Source: Cyrtodaria siliqua (lineage: Eukaryota > Mollusca > Bivalvia > Adapedonta > Hiatellidae). From it: a stretch of 64,000 bases of DNA. Both the position numbers and the translations under genes were made by a program. The notes under the pieces were generated by a model. The model saw nothing but the letters and a program-made list of their open reading frames with translations. It was not told where the DNA came from and did not search any database. Shown piece by piece: positions 21,657-33,136 of the stretch; positions within the stretch are counted from its first letter, which is position 1; each line of letters starts with the position of its first letter. The stretch covers positions 62,001-126,000 of the forward strand of contig JAWPHD010003077.1 in assembly GCA_037043455.1 (NCBI GenBank), read 5' to 3'.

Positions 21657-22489
21657 TTTCTTGTCACATCATGGTATGTATATTGTATGTCTACTTAAAT
21701 CAACACATAGTTAATTAAATATTATTCACCTGTTATATATATAGCCGCAAGTATGATTAATTATAATTACAAAGATAGTGAGAAAACCGTCATTCAAAAC
21801 CAATATTAAAAGATATTTAATAATAAATCCTTGTAAACACGTGTATGACAGGTAATTTTATTCATTTTCATTATTTTTGGTAATTTCACTTATTTTTTGG
21901 TAATTTTACTATATTTTGGTAAATGTATTATGTTTTTGATAATTTTACTGATACGAGATGAAAATGTTGACACGTAATCTTTGCAATCGTTTTTTTCCAC
22001 CTAGCGTTAGGGTTATATTTTTTACCGTAATTTCATTTTTCATGTTCATATCTTTTCACGCACAATATGGCCTTATTTGTGTGTCAACGTGCCGTAAAAC
22101 ATTATTTATTTATTCATTTTTTCCTATAGTAGTATTCTTTATTTCCTCCATGTATAGCAGAGCGTATATATTACACTTACACACAACTAATAACATAGAA
22201 GAACAATGAGAAGGCGTATCTATATATATATATATAACACCTTACATAAATCAATTACAATTCATCACAATTTCCTTAACATATCATATTATATTCACAG
22301 GAGTCAAATATCATATAATGTGAATATGCTTGCCTATTAAACCACCACGGATTTTCTAGACGAAAACTATTGTGAATATAGTATATTAGTCTAATTAAAG
22401 CAGGGTCCAAATGATCATTACATGAAAAATGCTTATTACTAAATGCAGGCAATTCTCAAGTTTTTACGTCTGTGTGATCAAGATCGATT
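21657..22489. other. Unassigned AT-rich sequence
   Basis: Includes a short run of TTTTGGTAATTTTACT-like repeats (about 21865-21950) and an ORF at 21958-22209 rich in Phe, Ile and Ser without recognisable family. Nothing else seen. Confidence 0.45.
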
Positions 22490-22620
22490 CAGGATGTTTT
22501 GGCACCAAACCTGTTCGACACTTAGACGAATCGGCATCTAGACGTTTCGGCATCAAACCATTTCGGCATCTATTTTAATTTTTACCCTAGACGTTTCGGC
22601 ACCTATTTATATTTGAGTAT
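22490..22620. repeat. Short degenerate CGTTTCGGCA repeat
   Basis: AGACGTTTCGGCATC, CATTTCGGCATC and AGACGTTTCGGCACC recur at irregular spacing. This motif type is familiar from repeat ends in marine animals, but no element boundary is visible. Confidence 0.5.
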
Positions 22621-23112
22621 TATAATGAAGTAAAGAAGTTAGGAAATTAAATATTTTCTATAAGATCACTTGTAATTCATTTAAAATGCAAAGTTGATTG
22701 CCTTTACGGCAACTCCGAAGCGGTTTTGAGCCTGAATACAACTAAAACATGCATGAACATAAATAGGGCCCATATGATAATTACTTTTGTAGCATGGTCA
22801 CTGAAATTCCCTTTGTAATAGCTCAGGTGTAATTCGTTTAATTGAAAATACTTGAATATGTTCCCTTTAACATGTATAATAATGTATACCTAAGGCCAAT
22901 AAAAACTTGTCTGTATTCATACAGTATCTTTAATTCTTCACTTAACCTTCCTGTCATCTCCATATCGACGACTACAGGTATGTGACTTGAACAAAGCCTC
23001 CACAAACTAACCCATTATTAAAAATCGTCTACATATAACGCATGCGTTTTACTTTTCTTGTTAATAGTTATTAATAGTTGCAATTCAATTGCTGACTACT
23101 TTAACTTAGTTT

Positions 23113-23362
23113 GTCAAACTACAAGACACGCAGTCCCAGTAAATGAAAACACTGACAGTCAAACTACAAGACACGCAGTCCCAGTAAACTACAAGACACG
23201 CAGTACCAGTAAATGAAAACACTGACAGTCAAACTACAAGACACGCAGTCCCAGTAAACTACAAGACACGCAGTCCCAGTAAATGAAAACACTGACAGTC
23301 AAACTACAAGACACGCATTCCCAGTAAACTACAAGACACGCAGTCCCAGTAAATGAAAACGC
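23113..23362 (+). repeat. Higher-order array of 25- and 20-bp subunits
   Basis: Subunit A (25 bp: CTACAAGACACGCAGTCCCA then GTAAA) and subunit B (20 bp: TGAAAACACTGACAGTCAAA) are arranged A-B-A-A-B-A-A-B-A-A, a 70-bp higher-order repeat AAB. Copies are nearly identical, so expansion is recent. 22621-23112 and 23363-23984 hold nothing recognised. Confidence 0.92.
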
Positions 23363-23984
23363 GTACTGGCGGTCTGTATTACCAGTGTGCTTGCATTCTT
23401 CACCAAAAACCGTTTCTAAGTAAAATTTTCAATATGCTTTTTATCATAACGATCAATACGTTTATAACTTTACAAACATGACATATAAGTTTAGAAGCAT
23501 GACATATACATTTACGTTTGATAATATAATCACGTTTTGTTGATTTCATAGGTAACTTACGGACCCGCAGGACCGGGTGTATTAATCGTTTGATTATAAA
23601 TAGTATGTAACTATATATTTGTTAACACATGTCACTATAATAAATAAGTTACTTGCTTACAACTTATCACGCGCAGTCAATCACTCGCACATTATAGTGA
23701 TTATAATATATGTATAATTAAAAATAGTGTGAATCATTTTTACAATAATTTCCAACATGTCAAGTTTAGTTTCAAAATAATATGCATATCTGATCTCGAG
23801 GACCATTCGGGATGAACTCATTGTAAAGTTGTAATCCATTAATTTCTTTTATTGCATTTAATAGGTTTTGTCTCAATACAAATACAAATCTTGTATTCAC
23901 TCAGTTCATACATATCGAGGAAGCGTTAACTAAACACTAATGCATAGTATATAATAGTAAGTTTTCTACTACTAAATATAGATA

Positions 23985-25889
23985 TAATAATCGAACAGGA
24001 AAAGCAACATTCAAGGACGACAGTCAACCATAAACACACACAGAAACAAAGAACAAATGTAAAGATGAATAAATGATTAATAAAATGCCAAAAAAGACAT
24101 CACAAACACAAAAGGGTTGGCCATAGGGATACCGCCTTGGAACGGTCTGTGGCTGGGGGTTTAAACCAGGTTTTAGGGTGCACCAAACTTCACACTTACC
24201 CTACTGTCAACCCAATAAAACGGGACAGTGTAAATAAAGAAATCCCCGCCATGAACTATTCTCTAGGTTATAATAGCGTAAATGAGTCTCCATTGCCCTT
24301 CCATAGTAAAGTTAAAATGTTGACAACCTGTTAAAAACTCAAACCTGGTTAGAATTCTGGGAAACTAACTTTATCATGCAAATAAACATGTCTGCTATTA
24401 AACATCAACAAGGAAACAGGGGGTTTAATACCTTCTAAGAAACATTTCTTCAGTTGTATACTAACACCGGGTCAACGGTCAAAGCTATTTTTACCCCTTG
24501 CAATTTCGTACCCTGTCTACTTTCACTTTTGAAATTTATATCAAAAACTGTCAAAACATGATGAGCTCCCTTTTCAATTATCAACAACATGTCCAGAACA
24601 CAGTTACAGCCAAAAATTAACAGGAAATTGCACTGAAAAAAGGTTTTAAAGAAAAAAAAGATTAGCACTCTTTAATACAGAACTACTTTCGATGCACCAG
24701 GCAAGCACATCCGGCTGATTTAGTGGAATTAAACCTCTAACCAACAAGGCAGCATTAATAGGCAATATAGTAAAACACAAAGATGCTCGTGTATATATAA
24801 ATACAAAAATAAATAGCCTAGAAAGCCACAAAGAAAGTACTCAGTGACTTGGCAGCAGCCAGAGCAACAAGAGAATAAACCATTGAGGGCGCGACAAGAC
24901 AAGCCTGCAGACAAACATCAAACGTCGCCGTCCTTTTGGGCTTTAGGTAGACTTCATCATAGGGTCTAAGTTACACATCGGATATTTTTCAGAGCGACTG
25001 AAAGAGAACAGTTTTCCAAGTATTGATATTGCAGTATAACATTGTTTCTTTAAATCCGGTATTTCTCTGCTTAATTTCCAAATACACACGGTCCAGACTT
25101 ATTAAATATAATTTCACATGGTATATGATTGAACTTAAGGTTTACTCTTGAAAGCCTTTGGTTCGATTCCAGATCGTACGCATTATTTTTCAAAATTTGT
25201 TTCCATGAATACTTCGACGGAGTATTAGCCGTTGCTACAAAACTCTCCAGTAAATAATAGATATTATATTTTTTAAGCAGTCTGTATATATCTGGAATAA
25301 AACCTAACACTTTATTGTCGTTATTTAAGAAACTCATCAATCTATTTGTAAATATCTGTTTCGCGAGATATTTATTAGCTAATCTACACAATTGGCCAAA
25401 AAACTGAATTCTTTTTAAATCGATAACGGTTTCAACTGGTGGAATTCCAAGAGCACTTAAAGCTACATCTTTGCTTATATGTAGGCAGTTTTTGAATATA
25501 TTTGGTACAGAATATTTGCGACCTCTCCAATTCTAACACATTGGAACATGTTAGCAAATTCCACAGTTCACACCCATACAATGCTTGGGACAGCACGATT
25601 GTGTTGTAAATTGTCAAGGAAGTTAACGGATTGAGCCCATGCGGGTGAATGCCGCTAATTATCAGATTTTACCTCTTAATTTGGTATTACACTCTTGGAT
25701 TTATTCGCTTATGTTCATATATGTATCAATACGAATACCAAGATGAGTATAGACTTGGTTGGCACCAAGAGTTCCCTGCCTTGAGTTTCGAGCAAATTCA
25801 GCCTGTGTTTCATTATAGACTATTACACTTTTTAACATTGTAATCCATTCGCCATTGCCTAACATAAGTATTGTATATATCAACCTCAT
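23985..25889 (-). mobile_element. Decayed LINE, ORF2 end plus 3' region
   Basis: On the minus strand, reverse-transcriptase-end fragments (25889-25071) are followed by a 3' region (24960 to about 23985) homologous to 3941-4560. Between about 24728 and 24255 this copy has roughly 470 bp that the other copy lacks, at the point where both read GGTTAGAG..CATGGCGGGGAT. So either this copy carries an insertion or the other has a deletion. All frames are broken; the element cannot be active. Confidence 0.7.
25071..25889 (-). pseudogene. Non-LTR reverse transcriptase, C-terminal remnant
   Basis: Three open segments in changing frames on the minus strand. 25889-25701 contains KSVIVYNETQAEF followed by LGANQVYTHLGIRID, which fits the stretch just after the RT palm where LINE proteins have a conserved LG...YLGI motif. 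25617-25432 contains TIYNTIVLSQALYGCELW and then LELERSQIFCTKYIQKLP, the usual LYG.E.W segment of LINE ORF2 C-termini. 25391-25071 (YLLESFVATANTPSKYSWKQ and so on) is the following C-terminal tail with a WK motif. The catalytic RT motifs and the endonuclease are not present in the window. Frame changes between segments show decay. The clade cannot be fixed from this; a CR1/L2-like or RTE-like clade is possible. Confidence 0.72.
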
Positions 25890-25945
25890 TTAAATCATTT
25901 TTTGATAATGATATAAGGAGTATGACTGGTACAGAAACAAATACC

Positions 25946-26760
25946 TGGGGTTGTGCCTTATGTTCACTCTACGTGACTTCGTGTGACTTACTATGCCTTC
26001 CTGTGACTTCCTATGGCTTTATGTGACTTCCTGTGACTTATGTTCATTCTTTTTGTGACTTCTTATGACTTCATGTGACTTCCGGTGACTTATATGCGCG
26101 TCTTCCTGTGACTTCCGATGACATTCATGTAACTTATGTGCACGTGTTCCTCTGACTTCCGGTGACATCCTGTGACTTTCGGTGACTTCCTATGACGTAA
26201 GTGCACATTTTACTGTGATTTCCGGTGACTTACTGTGAATTATTTGCAGGTCTTTCTGTGATACCCTATGACTTCCTATGACTTTTGGTAACTTCCGCTG
26301 ACTTATATGCACGTCTTCCTGTGACTTCATGTGACTTTCGGTGACTTACAGTGACTTATGTGCACGTCTTCCTGTGACTTCATATGAACGGTGTCTTCCC
26401 GTGACTTTTGTGCATTCCTATGACTTTCTGTGATTTTCTTTGACTTCCGGTGACTTCCAATGACTTCCTTCACGTATGTGCACGTGGAGAGAACTGTAAC
26501 TAATGTTGTAATAACTTCTAGTTCAATCCATTTGCATATGTTGCTATGAATATTGTGGTGCTGAATTGATTTATTGTAACAAATCTGCAATAAAATATCA
26601 TTAAATTAATTATATGTGCACGTATTCGTGTGACTTCTTCTGACTTATGCACCCGTCTTTCTGTGACTTTCTCTGACTTATGTGCTCGTTTTCATTTGAT
26701 TTCCTCTGACTGATGGACACGTCTTTCTGTGATTTCGTCTGCCCGATGTACACGTTTTTT
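25946..26760 (+). repeat. Degenerate TGTGACTTCC array
   Basis: Loose tandem of TGTGACTTCC and TATGACTTCC (10-11 bp), interspersed with TTATGTGCACGTCTTCC to make longer compound units of about 40-60 bp. Divergence is higher than in the other arrays. Interrupted at 26486-26612 by a retroelement tail. Confidence 0.85.
26486..26612 (+). mobile_element. Short retroelement 3' tail within the array
   Basis: Flanked by TATGTGCACGT at 26475-26485 and 26613-26623. Contains AACTGTAACTAATGTTGTA and ends CTGCAATAAAATATCATTAA, very like the 3' end of the LINE copy at 4700-4770 (GTAACTAATGTTGTAGAAC, GTTGCAATAAAATATG). I read it as a severely 5'-truncated LINE insertion. The flanking repeat might instead be an array word. 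Confidence 0.65.
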
Positions 26761-27837
26761 AACACTACTTATTAATGTATTGCATTACTATTATATGTAT
26801 CTTTGTTATTTTGAACCACTGTAAAAACTATGACCAATAAAAATCTAAAAACCGAAAAATAAAAAATAAAAATATATATACATATAATAAATTAGCCTAA
26901 AAATTACCCCTTATTTACTAGGAAGATCATTTGCTAAGTTACGAAATGTAACAAGAAATGAAGCAAAACCAGCCACACAAACATATATTTAACACATTTA
27001 TTTACATAAAATATTCACTTACAGAATACACAAATCCAGTTTTTCATTAATATCCAATTTTTGAATTAAGTCCGAATAAAAAAGGTATCCAATGTCCTTT
27101 AATTCACATTAGCAAGTGTCTCTTTAATCCAAAACAGTAAGTGTCTCTTAATCCAAAACAGTAAGTGTCTCTTTAAGTCTAATTTCCAGTATTTCCAGCC
27201 TAGCCCAAATATCCAACTATGAATGAACACTATAATAAGTAAATACTCTCACAAATATGTGTTATAAAAACATCCAAATCTAAATTAACTTTAATAAAGA
27301 ATACTGAAATTGATCTCAACTGCCGGGCTGCTCCCATATCGAGCCTGTTTATATACCGTCCAAAGTTCATCACAAATGAATTTGCATTAAATAGACCATT
27401 GAGAACAGTCCACATCATCATCAATGAATTTGCATAAATAAGTTGCATACCAGAAAAACATGTTTACATCTATACTAGTTTTAACTTTCCTCAAGGCCAA
27501 ATCAATAAAAACAGCAATGCAACATGTACACCACATAGAGATATAGGTAACGGCTATCCTAGGTTACGCACCAGTGTTAATTTAACTGTTTTACGCTGGA
27601 TTCCATCCAAAACATAAGATGGATTCCAATTTTAGACACAAACAACATGGAGCCAATATCACATTTTAATTCATGTGACATTTTATCATAAATTTGAACA
27701 AATTTAAAAATGTTAGATTCTTCTGAAAAAGGTCTGCTATACCCCCGATGTAATCAACTAAAGCAATGTAAACTGAAAATAAGATTACCAGGTTTCCCTA
27801 ATTATAAAAACTGAATGTGTTTTCTTTTAAGATAGAG
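26761..27837. other. Mostly unassigned; three 26/27-bp tandem units at 27105-27185
   Basis: 27110-27180 has three copies of AAGTGTCTCTTTAATCCAAA then ACAGT. 26760-26870 ends in CCAATAAAAATCTAAAAACC, possibly another retroelement tail. No gene seen. Confidence 0.5.
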
Positions 27838-28088
27838 GGGCGTCCGTGGCCGAGTGGTTAGAGTCGCTGACGTGAAATCACTTGCCCCTCACCGCTGTGG
27901 GTCGATCCCTAATGGGACCAGTAATCTTTATGTAAGCTAGATCCGGCTGCTTTGCGGAACTTCGGTGGTTCTACCCAGGTGTCCATCCGTGCACGAAAAA
28001 TGCCCTGAGTCTTCCTCCACCAATGGAAGATGGAAAGTCGCCATATGACCTTAGCTGTTTGTGCGGCTATAAAATCCAGTTCAATTCA
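27838..28088 (+). mobile_element. SINE-C, complete copy
   Basis: tRNA-like head GGCGTCCGTGGCCGAGTGGT then TAGAGTCGCTGACGTG, CCCCTCACCGCTGTGGGTCG (B-box region). Body GGTGGTTCTACCCAGGTGTC, CTTCCTCCACCAATGGAAGA and GTCGCCATATGACCTTAGCT, end GTGCGGCTATAAAATCCAG. The layout is that of a tRNA-SINE I know to be abundant in clams. It supports the bivalve assignment. Confidence 0.82.
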
Positions 28089-28155
28089 AGATAGAGAATT
28101 AAACGGGTAAAAGAAAATCCTTCGCTATCCTTGTGTCTTCTAGATGGCATTTCCA

Positions 28156-28573
28156 TTAAAGGGACACATGGCAATCTGGAAGTCTTTATCAAGCATTCAA
28201 AGTGTTGTTGTTGTTTGTTCTAAGGTTTAAAGTCCCTCCGCACAATGGCCCGATGGGACACCTCAAAGGGATGGGCCAATAGAGCATGGACATCAAGCAT
28301 TTAAATTTGCCTCCAGCATCATTTTGACTTTAAATCTGCTTGCATAATTATATTTAAATACCGTTTTGAGTTTTTAACTTTTCTTCGTTATTCTACCATA
28401 GGTTTGAATCTATTATTGGTAAAATGTAATCAACAGTTAGTAATATGCAAAATCAATTTGCTTTTTACTATTCTTATAATTAATATTAATGATTAAACAA
28501 ATGCATTTTATATAGAAAGCCTTACGGGAAGCCGCGAGTTTTTAAAACATCAAGATTGCAGTGTGTCCCTTTA
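28156..28573. mobile_element. MITE N, copy 2, carrying a nested ~90-bp insert
   Basis: Left end TTAAAGGGACACATGGCAAT, right end the inverse of TTAAAGGGACACACTGCAAT. Within it, ATCAAGCATTCAAA (28187) and ATCAAGCATTTAAA (28290) flank about 88 bp that begin with GTTGTTGTTGTTTG. This is absent from the other N copies and looks like a minus-strand retroelement tail with a 14-bp target duplication. Confidence 0.75.
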
Positions 28574-29084
28574 AAAAAATACTCTAGTGCTGGAAACAGA
28601 TTCCATCTAAAACTGCCACTGACTAAAGTCTATACAAATTATCAATTGTCCAATTTTGGACCTTTCTCTTTTTCCCGTTTACGACGGATCGTAATTCCAG
28701 TCCACGGCATTCGACCGGTTTATAAAGTTATAATTTCATTTGCACTAATGTAAGTTCTTGCAATTTATTGTAACTAAAGCCAGGATATTGCCGATAATTC
28801 CGGAGAACCTTTCCAACTTTTATTCACTGTTCCCCATAATTACGTTAGTGGCCGCTGTATTTTAGAATTACTTTATAATGCATTGACCGAGAGATTTTGA
28901 AAAACAAGAATAATTGTAAAATCTATCTAGATTGAACGGAGCTCTGTTCCATTAGCGTACTCAATGTTTTCTGGAAGCTTTCTCCTGACCGCAGGCCACA
29001 GTAAATCAAATTTCATTCCATGCGTCCAGCGACATTGATAGAGAAATTGATTTTAACAAGCCTCGGACTGACCTTTCTTTTAGA
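28574..29084. other. Unassigned sequence
   Basis: Nothing recognised; the 65-codon ORF at 28556-28753 has no known features. Confidence 0.4.
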
Positions 29085-29165
29085 CTTTAAATTATACTTC
29101 TGACGATTTTATTACATTTAATGTTCCATTATGACCCGTTGCCATGGTAACCAATGAATGATGGA
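29085..29165 (+). repeat. Dispersed repeat F, copy 2
   Basis: ACGATTTTATTACATTTAAT then GTTCCATTATGACCCGTTGCC corresponds to 13253-13300. Confidence 0.5.
29138..29151. promoter_or_regulatory. RFX-type X-box motif
   Basis: GTTGCCATGGTAAC is a 13-of-14-base near-palindrome matching the RFX transcription-factor X-box. RFX sites sit upstream of ciliary genes in animals. No gene is visible nearby and the motif lies in repeat F, so function is unproven. Confidence 0.35.
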
Positions 29166-29268
29166 TATTCAACACGAAATTCGCCTCCGTATATTTTATC
29201 ACTATATTGGTCAGTTTCATTGATTTTCATTTTTTCATATTACGGACTTTTAAGCGGGCGTTCTAACA

Positions 29269-29407
29269 GTGAGCGCGTGATAGTTGTCGCTCCCTATACG
29301 CTAAGAACTTCCTATCTCGAAATTAAAACTTAGAAATCAGTGAGCGCGTGATGGTGATCGCTCCCTATACGCTAAGAACTTCCTATCTCGAAATTAAAAC
29401 TTAGAAA
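29269..29407 (+). repeat. Two-copy tandem duplication of ~69 bp
   Basis: AGTGAGCGCGTGATAGTTGT then CGCTCCCTATACGCTAAGAA, CTTCCTATCTCGAAATTAAA is repeated directly with only about three differences (GTGATGGTGATCG in copy 2). Recent duplication. 29408-29815 is otherwise unassigned. Confidence 0.93.
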
Positions 29408-29819
29408 TGTTGCGGTAAGATATTGGTGTCGTATAAACGATCAATATGAAAACGCCATAAATGCAGAGTAATTTTAATAAAAATCAATTAATCATAAAAA
29501 CTGACACCCGCTGCAGACGGAATTGATTTTATATTTTATAGCATTGGTCTGTATAAAAATCTAAACGATTTAAATGTTTGTCCGTGAAGAGGGCATTTAT
29601 CGATTGCTGTAACTCCGACCAAAGAACCAGTTTTATGATGTTTCCATCGCCATTAGTAAACATTGAGCGGAATGGAAAAGATTTAAATTAGAGATTATAA
29701 CGGGTTGAACTGTGGTTATAATCACGGGAACCGGCCATGTTGAATCTCTGTATACGTATCGCAGGGAAACACGGAGACAGCCTGGTCAACAGCATAAATA
29801 AAGTGGTCTTTATTATAAT

Positions 29820-30023
29820 CTTTGTTATTAGTAGTAGTAATAGTAGTAGTAGTGATAGTGGTAGCGGTAGCGGTAGCGGTAGCGGCAGCAGCAGCAGTTT
29901 ATAATATGTATTATTTGTATTATTAATACAAATTGATAATAGTTTAATAGTGTTGTTGTTGCTGTTGCTGTTGCTACTGTTGTTGTTGCTGCTGCTGCTG
30001 TTGTTTTTGTTGTTGCTGCTGAT

Positions 30024-30055
<32 letters not shown>

Positions 30056-30135
30056 TGCTGCTGCTGTTGTTTTTGTTGTTGTTGTTGCCGCCGCCGCCGT
30101 CGACGTCGTCGTCGTCGTTGTCGTTATTGTTGTTG
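29820..30135. repeat. Trinucleotide tracts (AGT/GCG, then TTG/CTG/CGT)
   Basis: 29826-29900 is AGT/GGT/AGC triplets; 29950-30135 is TTG and CTG triplets turning to CCG and CGT. The plus ORF of poly-Leu is a repeat by-product. Confidence 0.95.
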
Positions 30136-31800
30136 TACAGAATATGTTTCTTTATAAATTATCTAGAGCTATTTTCCCCAGATCTTTTGAAGAGTGAGGA
30201 AAGCAGGATTTTCTTAAACTAAACTGGGTAGGGGAATACAAAATAACTAAGTGAGAAACGGCTGTATATGTTAAGTCAAAAAACAACAACATGTATTAGT
30301 ATGGTCTACGGATTCTGCATACGACTACATCAGTAACGTACGCTGCGGATACTGTACACCGTGTACGGTTATACATTGCGGGCCCAAACTTTGATAACTT
30401 TAAACTAGCATTACCTTTTTATAAAAGACCAGTTGATTGGTTGTTTCAATGCGACCAGGTCGTACTCTCGTGAGACCAAACAAAGCGACTGCCGTTATGG
30501 TAATAACCGCCGGTGGACCGCCTTGGATCGTGCTCAGATTACTGCGCTCTGACGTACAGAGCCACCCCGTGCATAGAGTTCATTACAGCCGAGCGTATGT
30601 ACCGGGTTGCTCTATAGTTATCATAAGTACACGCACAGAGCTCCTGCATGATCGGAGGAGCTCTGTGCGTTGGTTGTGAACTGGATTTGCGCATAGAACT
30701 CCTGACCACAATTTAAAAGGTTTTATGTTTTAAGGGGAAAGAACAATATTTGGTTTCATTGGGGTGTGTTTTTTTTTTATACATGTAAGCAAGTTATTGT
30801 TGTGTATAGGTGTAACAAGGTGCTGTTGTTCCAGAGATGTAACACGGTTTGTGTTGCGTATATCAACATATATTTGCTCCGTATATCTGCTGGGTAGTCC
30901 ATACGCACTTCGGAACTGTGCATCGGTGTATTGTATTTCAACTAAATAATAATAACATTTTCCAAATTTAATATTTTTTTATTACAGTACACATCCAAGT
31001 TACAAGTTCCAAGTAAATTAAAAGTAACACTGACAAAGTTCTTGAATATGAGTATTCCATAGTAATGATATGAGACGGCCGACGGACAGCAAGTTCGAGG
31101 GCATCTCTTAAACTGGACTCTTTCATGACTGACTGTAGACTGGTCTTCTCATTGCTCTTCTGATTATACAGGAAATACGAATCCATTGGTTACCGTTATA
31201 GAAAAGTTACTAACAACATACATAATAAAATGTCCCTTAATGTGTACTGACAACACAGTTGTTTGTAAGAGTTTATTGTCATCTAAGTACCAGTTGTGAA
31301 ATCATGTGTCCACAACCTTTTATAATCGTGAAAATCTGCTTAACTTATACAATAGCATGCTAATTATCTCTAATACTGACATCTGCACACTGTTAGGCGA
31401 ATTTTAAACCATAAACCAATCAGTAACTACTACAAAGAAATATTGAAAACTTATATATTGTTAGCTGATAAAAGAGTATGCAAGGTGTGAAAGACATTTT
31501 GTAAACCTCAGTTACATTACATGTACATGGATGAGTCCAGTATGTCCGAAAAAAATCAAAGAGATCCAACCCAAATTGTAGCGCTATATATGCGTAACAT
31601 CCCTTACGCGTAGCTCTCTAAGGGTAGGTTTATTGTAGGGAAGCTCTATGCGTCACTACAGCGCTTTAATGCTGCAAATATTGTATCTCTAGCGATTCAA
31701 GGGCAACTCATGGGCCTTCTTTTCTGCGTTCCGATTTATTGTTAGAAACGGATTATTATGGATTTCTCTGTATCCTCTCGTTTCTATTTTAGAAACTTAA
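30136..31800. other. Unassigned stretch with one strong hairpin
   Basis: Apart from the hairpin at 30632-30669, I see no gene or repeat. ORFs 30437-30679 and 30968-31186 have no recognisable domain. Confidence 0.45.
30632..30669. other. Perfect 14-bp stem, 10-nt loop hairpin
   Basis: CGCACAGAGCTCCT, loop GCATGATCGG, AGGAGCTCTGTGCG. All 14 pairs are perfect. It is not part of any repeat I found in the window, and no histone-type or terminator context is visible. Confidence 0.8.
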
Positions 31801-31802
31801 TA

Positions 31803-33134
31803 TACTGAGCAAAATAAATTTAGCACATAACATGCATGTCATTTCCATAGGCGAGATACAACGCCGTGTATGTTCGTGGTCAATGATAAAGTGACGTAGA
31901 TATGACAAATAATAATGCTACAACGTCATTTGTAAACAAAGTCACCGATCAATAATAATGCTACAAAGTCATTTGTTTGTAAACTAAGTCGGTGATAAAA
32001 AATAAACAAATATGATGGAAACATACTTTTTCAGGTTATCGAAAATCGTTCTCATTTTAATGAAAGGGAAAGTAGTTTTAAAATTACGAAATTTGGAATG
32101 TTTTTGTTTGTGAAACATTTCAGAGGTTTTTAATCTATGACAGAATATGCCATACATGTCATTGAACAACGTTACATTTGTTCACAACACATTGAAATAA
32201 TTATGTTGTTGTTAATAAACACTAAACCAAATTGCTAAGTACCAACCTAAGAATACGTCAATAATATTCTCATTGTTTTGTGTATTTTGAGCTTGATTAG
32301 AGCTACGGTTAAACAGCAAAATAACGAGTGTAAATCGTCTGCTCTGATTGCATAAACATATTTTAAAACTTTTAAGTCAATGTGCTTTCTTAGAAATAAG
32401 TTATAACATTTATACAACTGTGTATATAAAATTTTATTAAGTACTTCGAATTAGTGAATCTTTCGATGTTCCTTATTCTAAAATATGCCAGTTAAAATTA
32501 TTTTGACATCATGTTTTACTAGCATTACCCCTACAAATGCGTTTGCAAAAAGAAATTTTCGAAATATTTAATGTTAACGCTGAATTACAGTTACTTGAAT
32601 TTCAAACAATATTCAATTTAAAGGGAGGTAATTTAAGATTATCCATATTTCATTTTTTTATAGACGCAAAGTCTGCGATAAATGGGTCAATTTTTTATGT
32701 TTTTTTCTATTATTTCATACCAATTTTTTTTTTTTTATATCTTTAAGTGATCTTTGACTCATGTTTTGTGTTTTATCAGTACATTTCATGTTTTCATATA
32801 AAGGGAGGGTAACTCTCAAAAAGATGTAACAATTTAATCAAAAAATAAATGTTTTACAAACTATGGGTCAAAACAAAATACTTATCATATATCTATTCTA
32901 AAATATATTTAAAATAAGAAACTTAGTTAAGATACAAAAGTTGATACTTAGAAATTTTGTTCAGTGTATAGCAGGTAATTCTGATACTTTGTTAAGATAA
33001 TTATAAAATAACACAGATTTTTTGAAAATCATTCTTAACTAGCACTTTTAATTAATATATTCAAACAATTATATCAATGTTCATATGTTTAATCTATATC
33101 CCCAAAAAGTCATGCTTAACTTTTTTGTTCAGTA
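31803..33134. mobile_element. MITE G, copy 1, with a nested element
   Basis: Left end TACTGAGCAAAATAAATTTA (GCAC), right end the inverse of TACTGAACAAAAAAGTTAAG (CATG), flanked by TA (31801-31802, 33135-33136). Compared with G copy 2 (42091-42653) and copy 3 (55123-55620), it has an extra block, 32218-32968, which has its own ends. A small internal duplication of AATAATGCTACAA.GTCATTTG lies at 31909-31975. No transposase. Confidence 0.85.
32218..32968. mobile_element. Element H (751 bp) nested in MITE G
   Basis: Left end AACACTAAACCAAATTGCTA (AGTACCAAC), right end the inverse of TACACTGAACAAAATTTCTA (AGTATCAAC), with TA on each side (32216-32217, 32969-32970). The uninterrupted sequence is visible in G copies 2 and 3 as TTTTTAATAT..GCAG.TAATTCTGATAC, so H is an insertion at TA. 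Non-coding. Confidence 0.75.
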
Positions 33135-33136
33135 TA

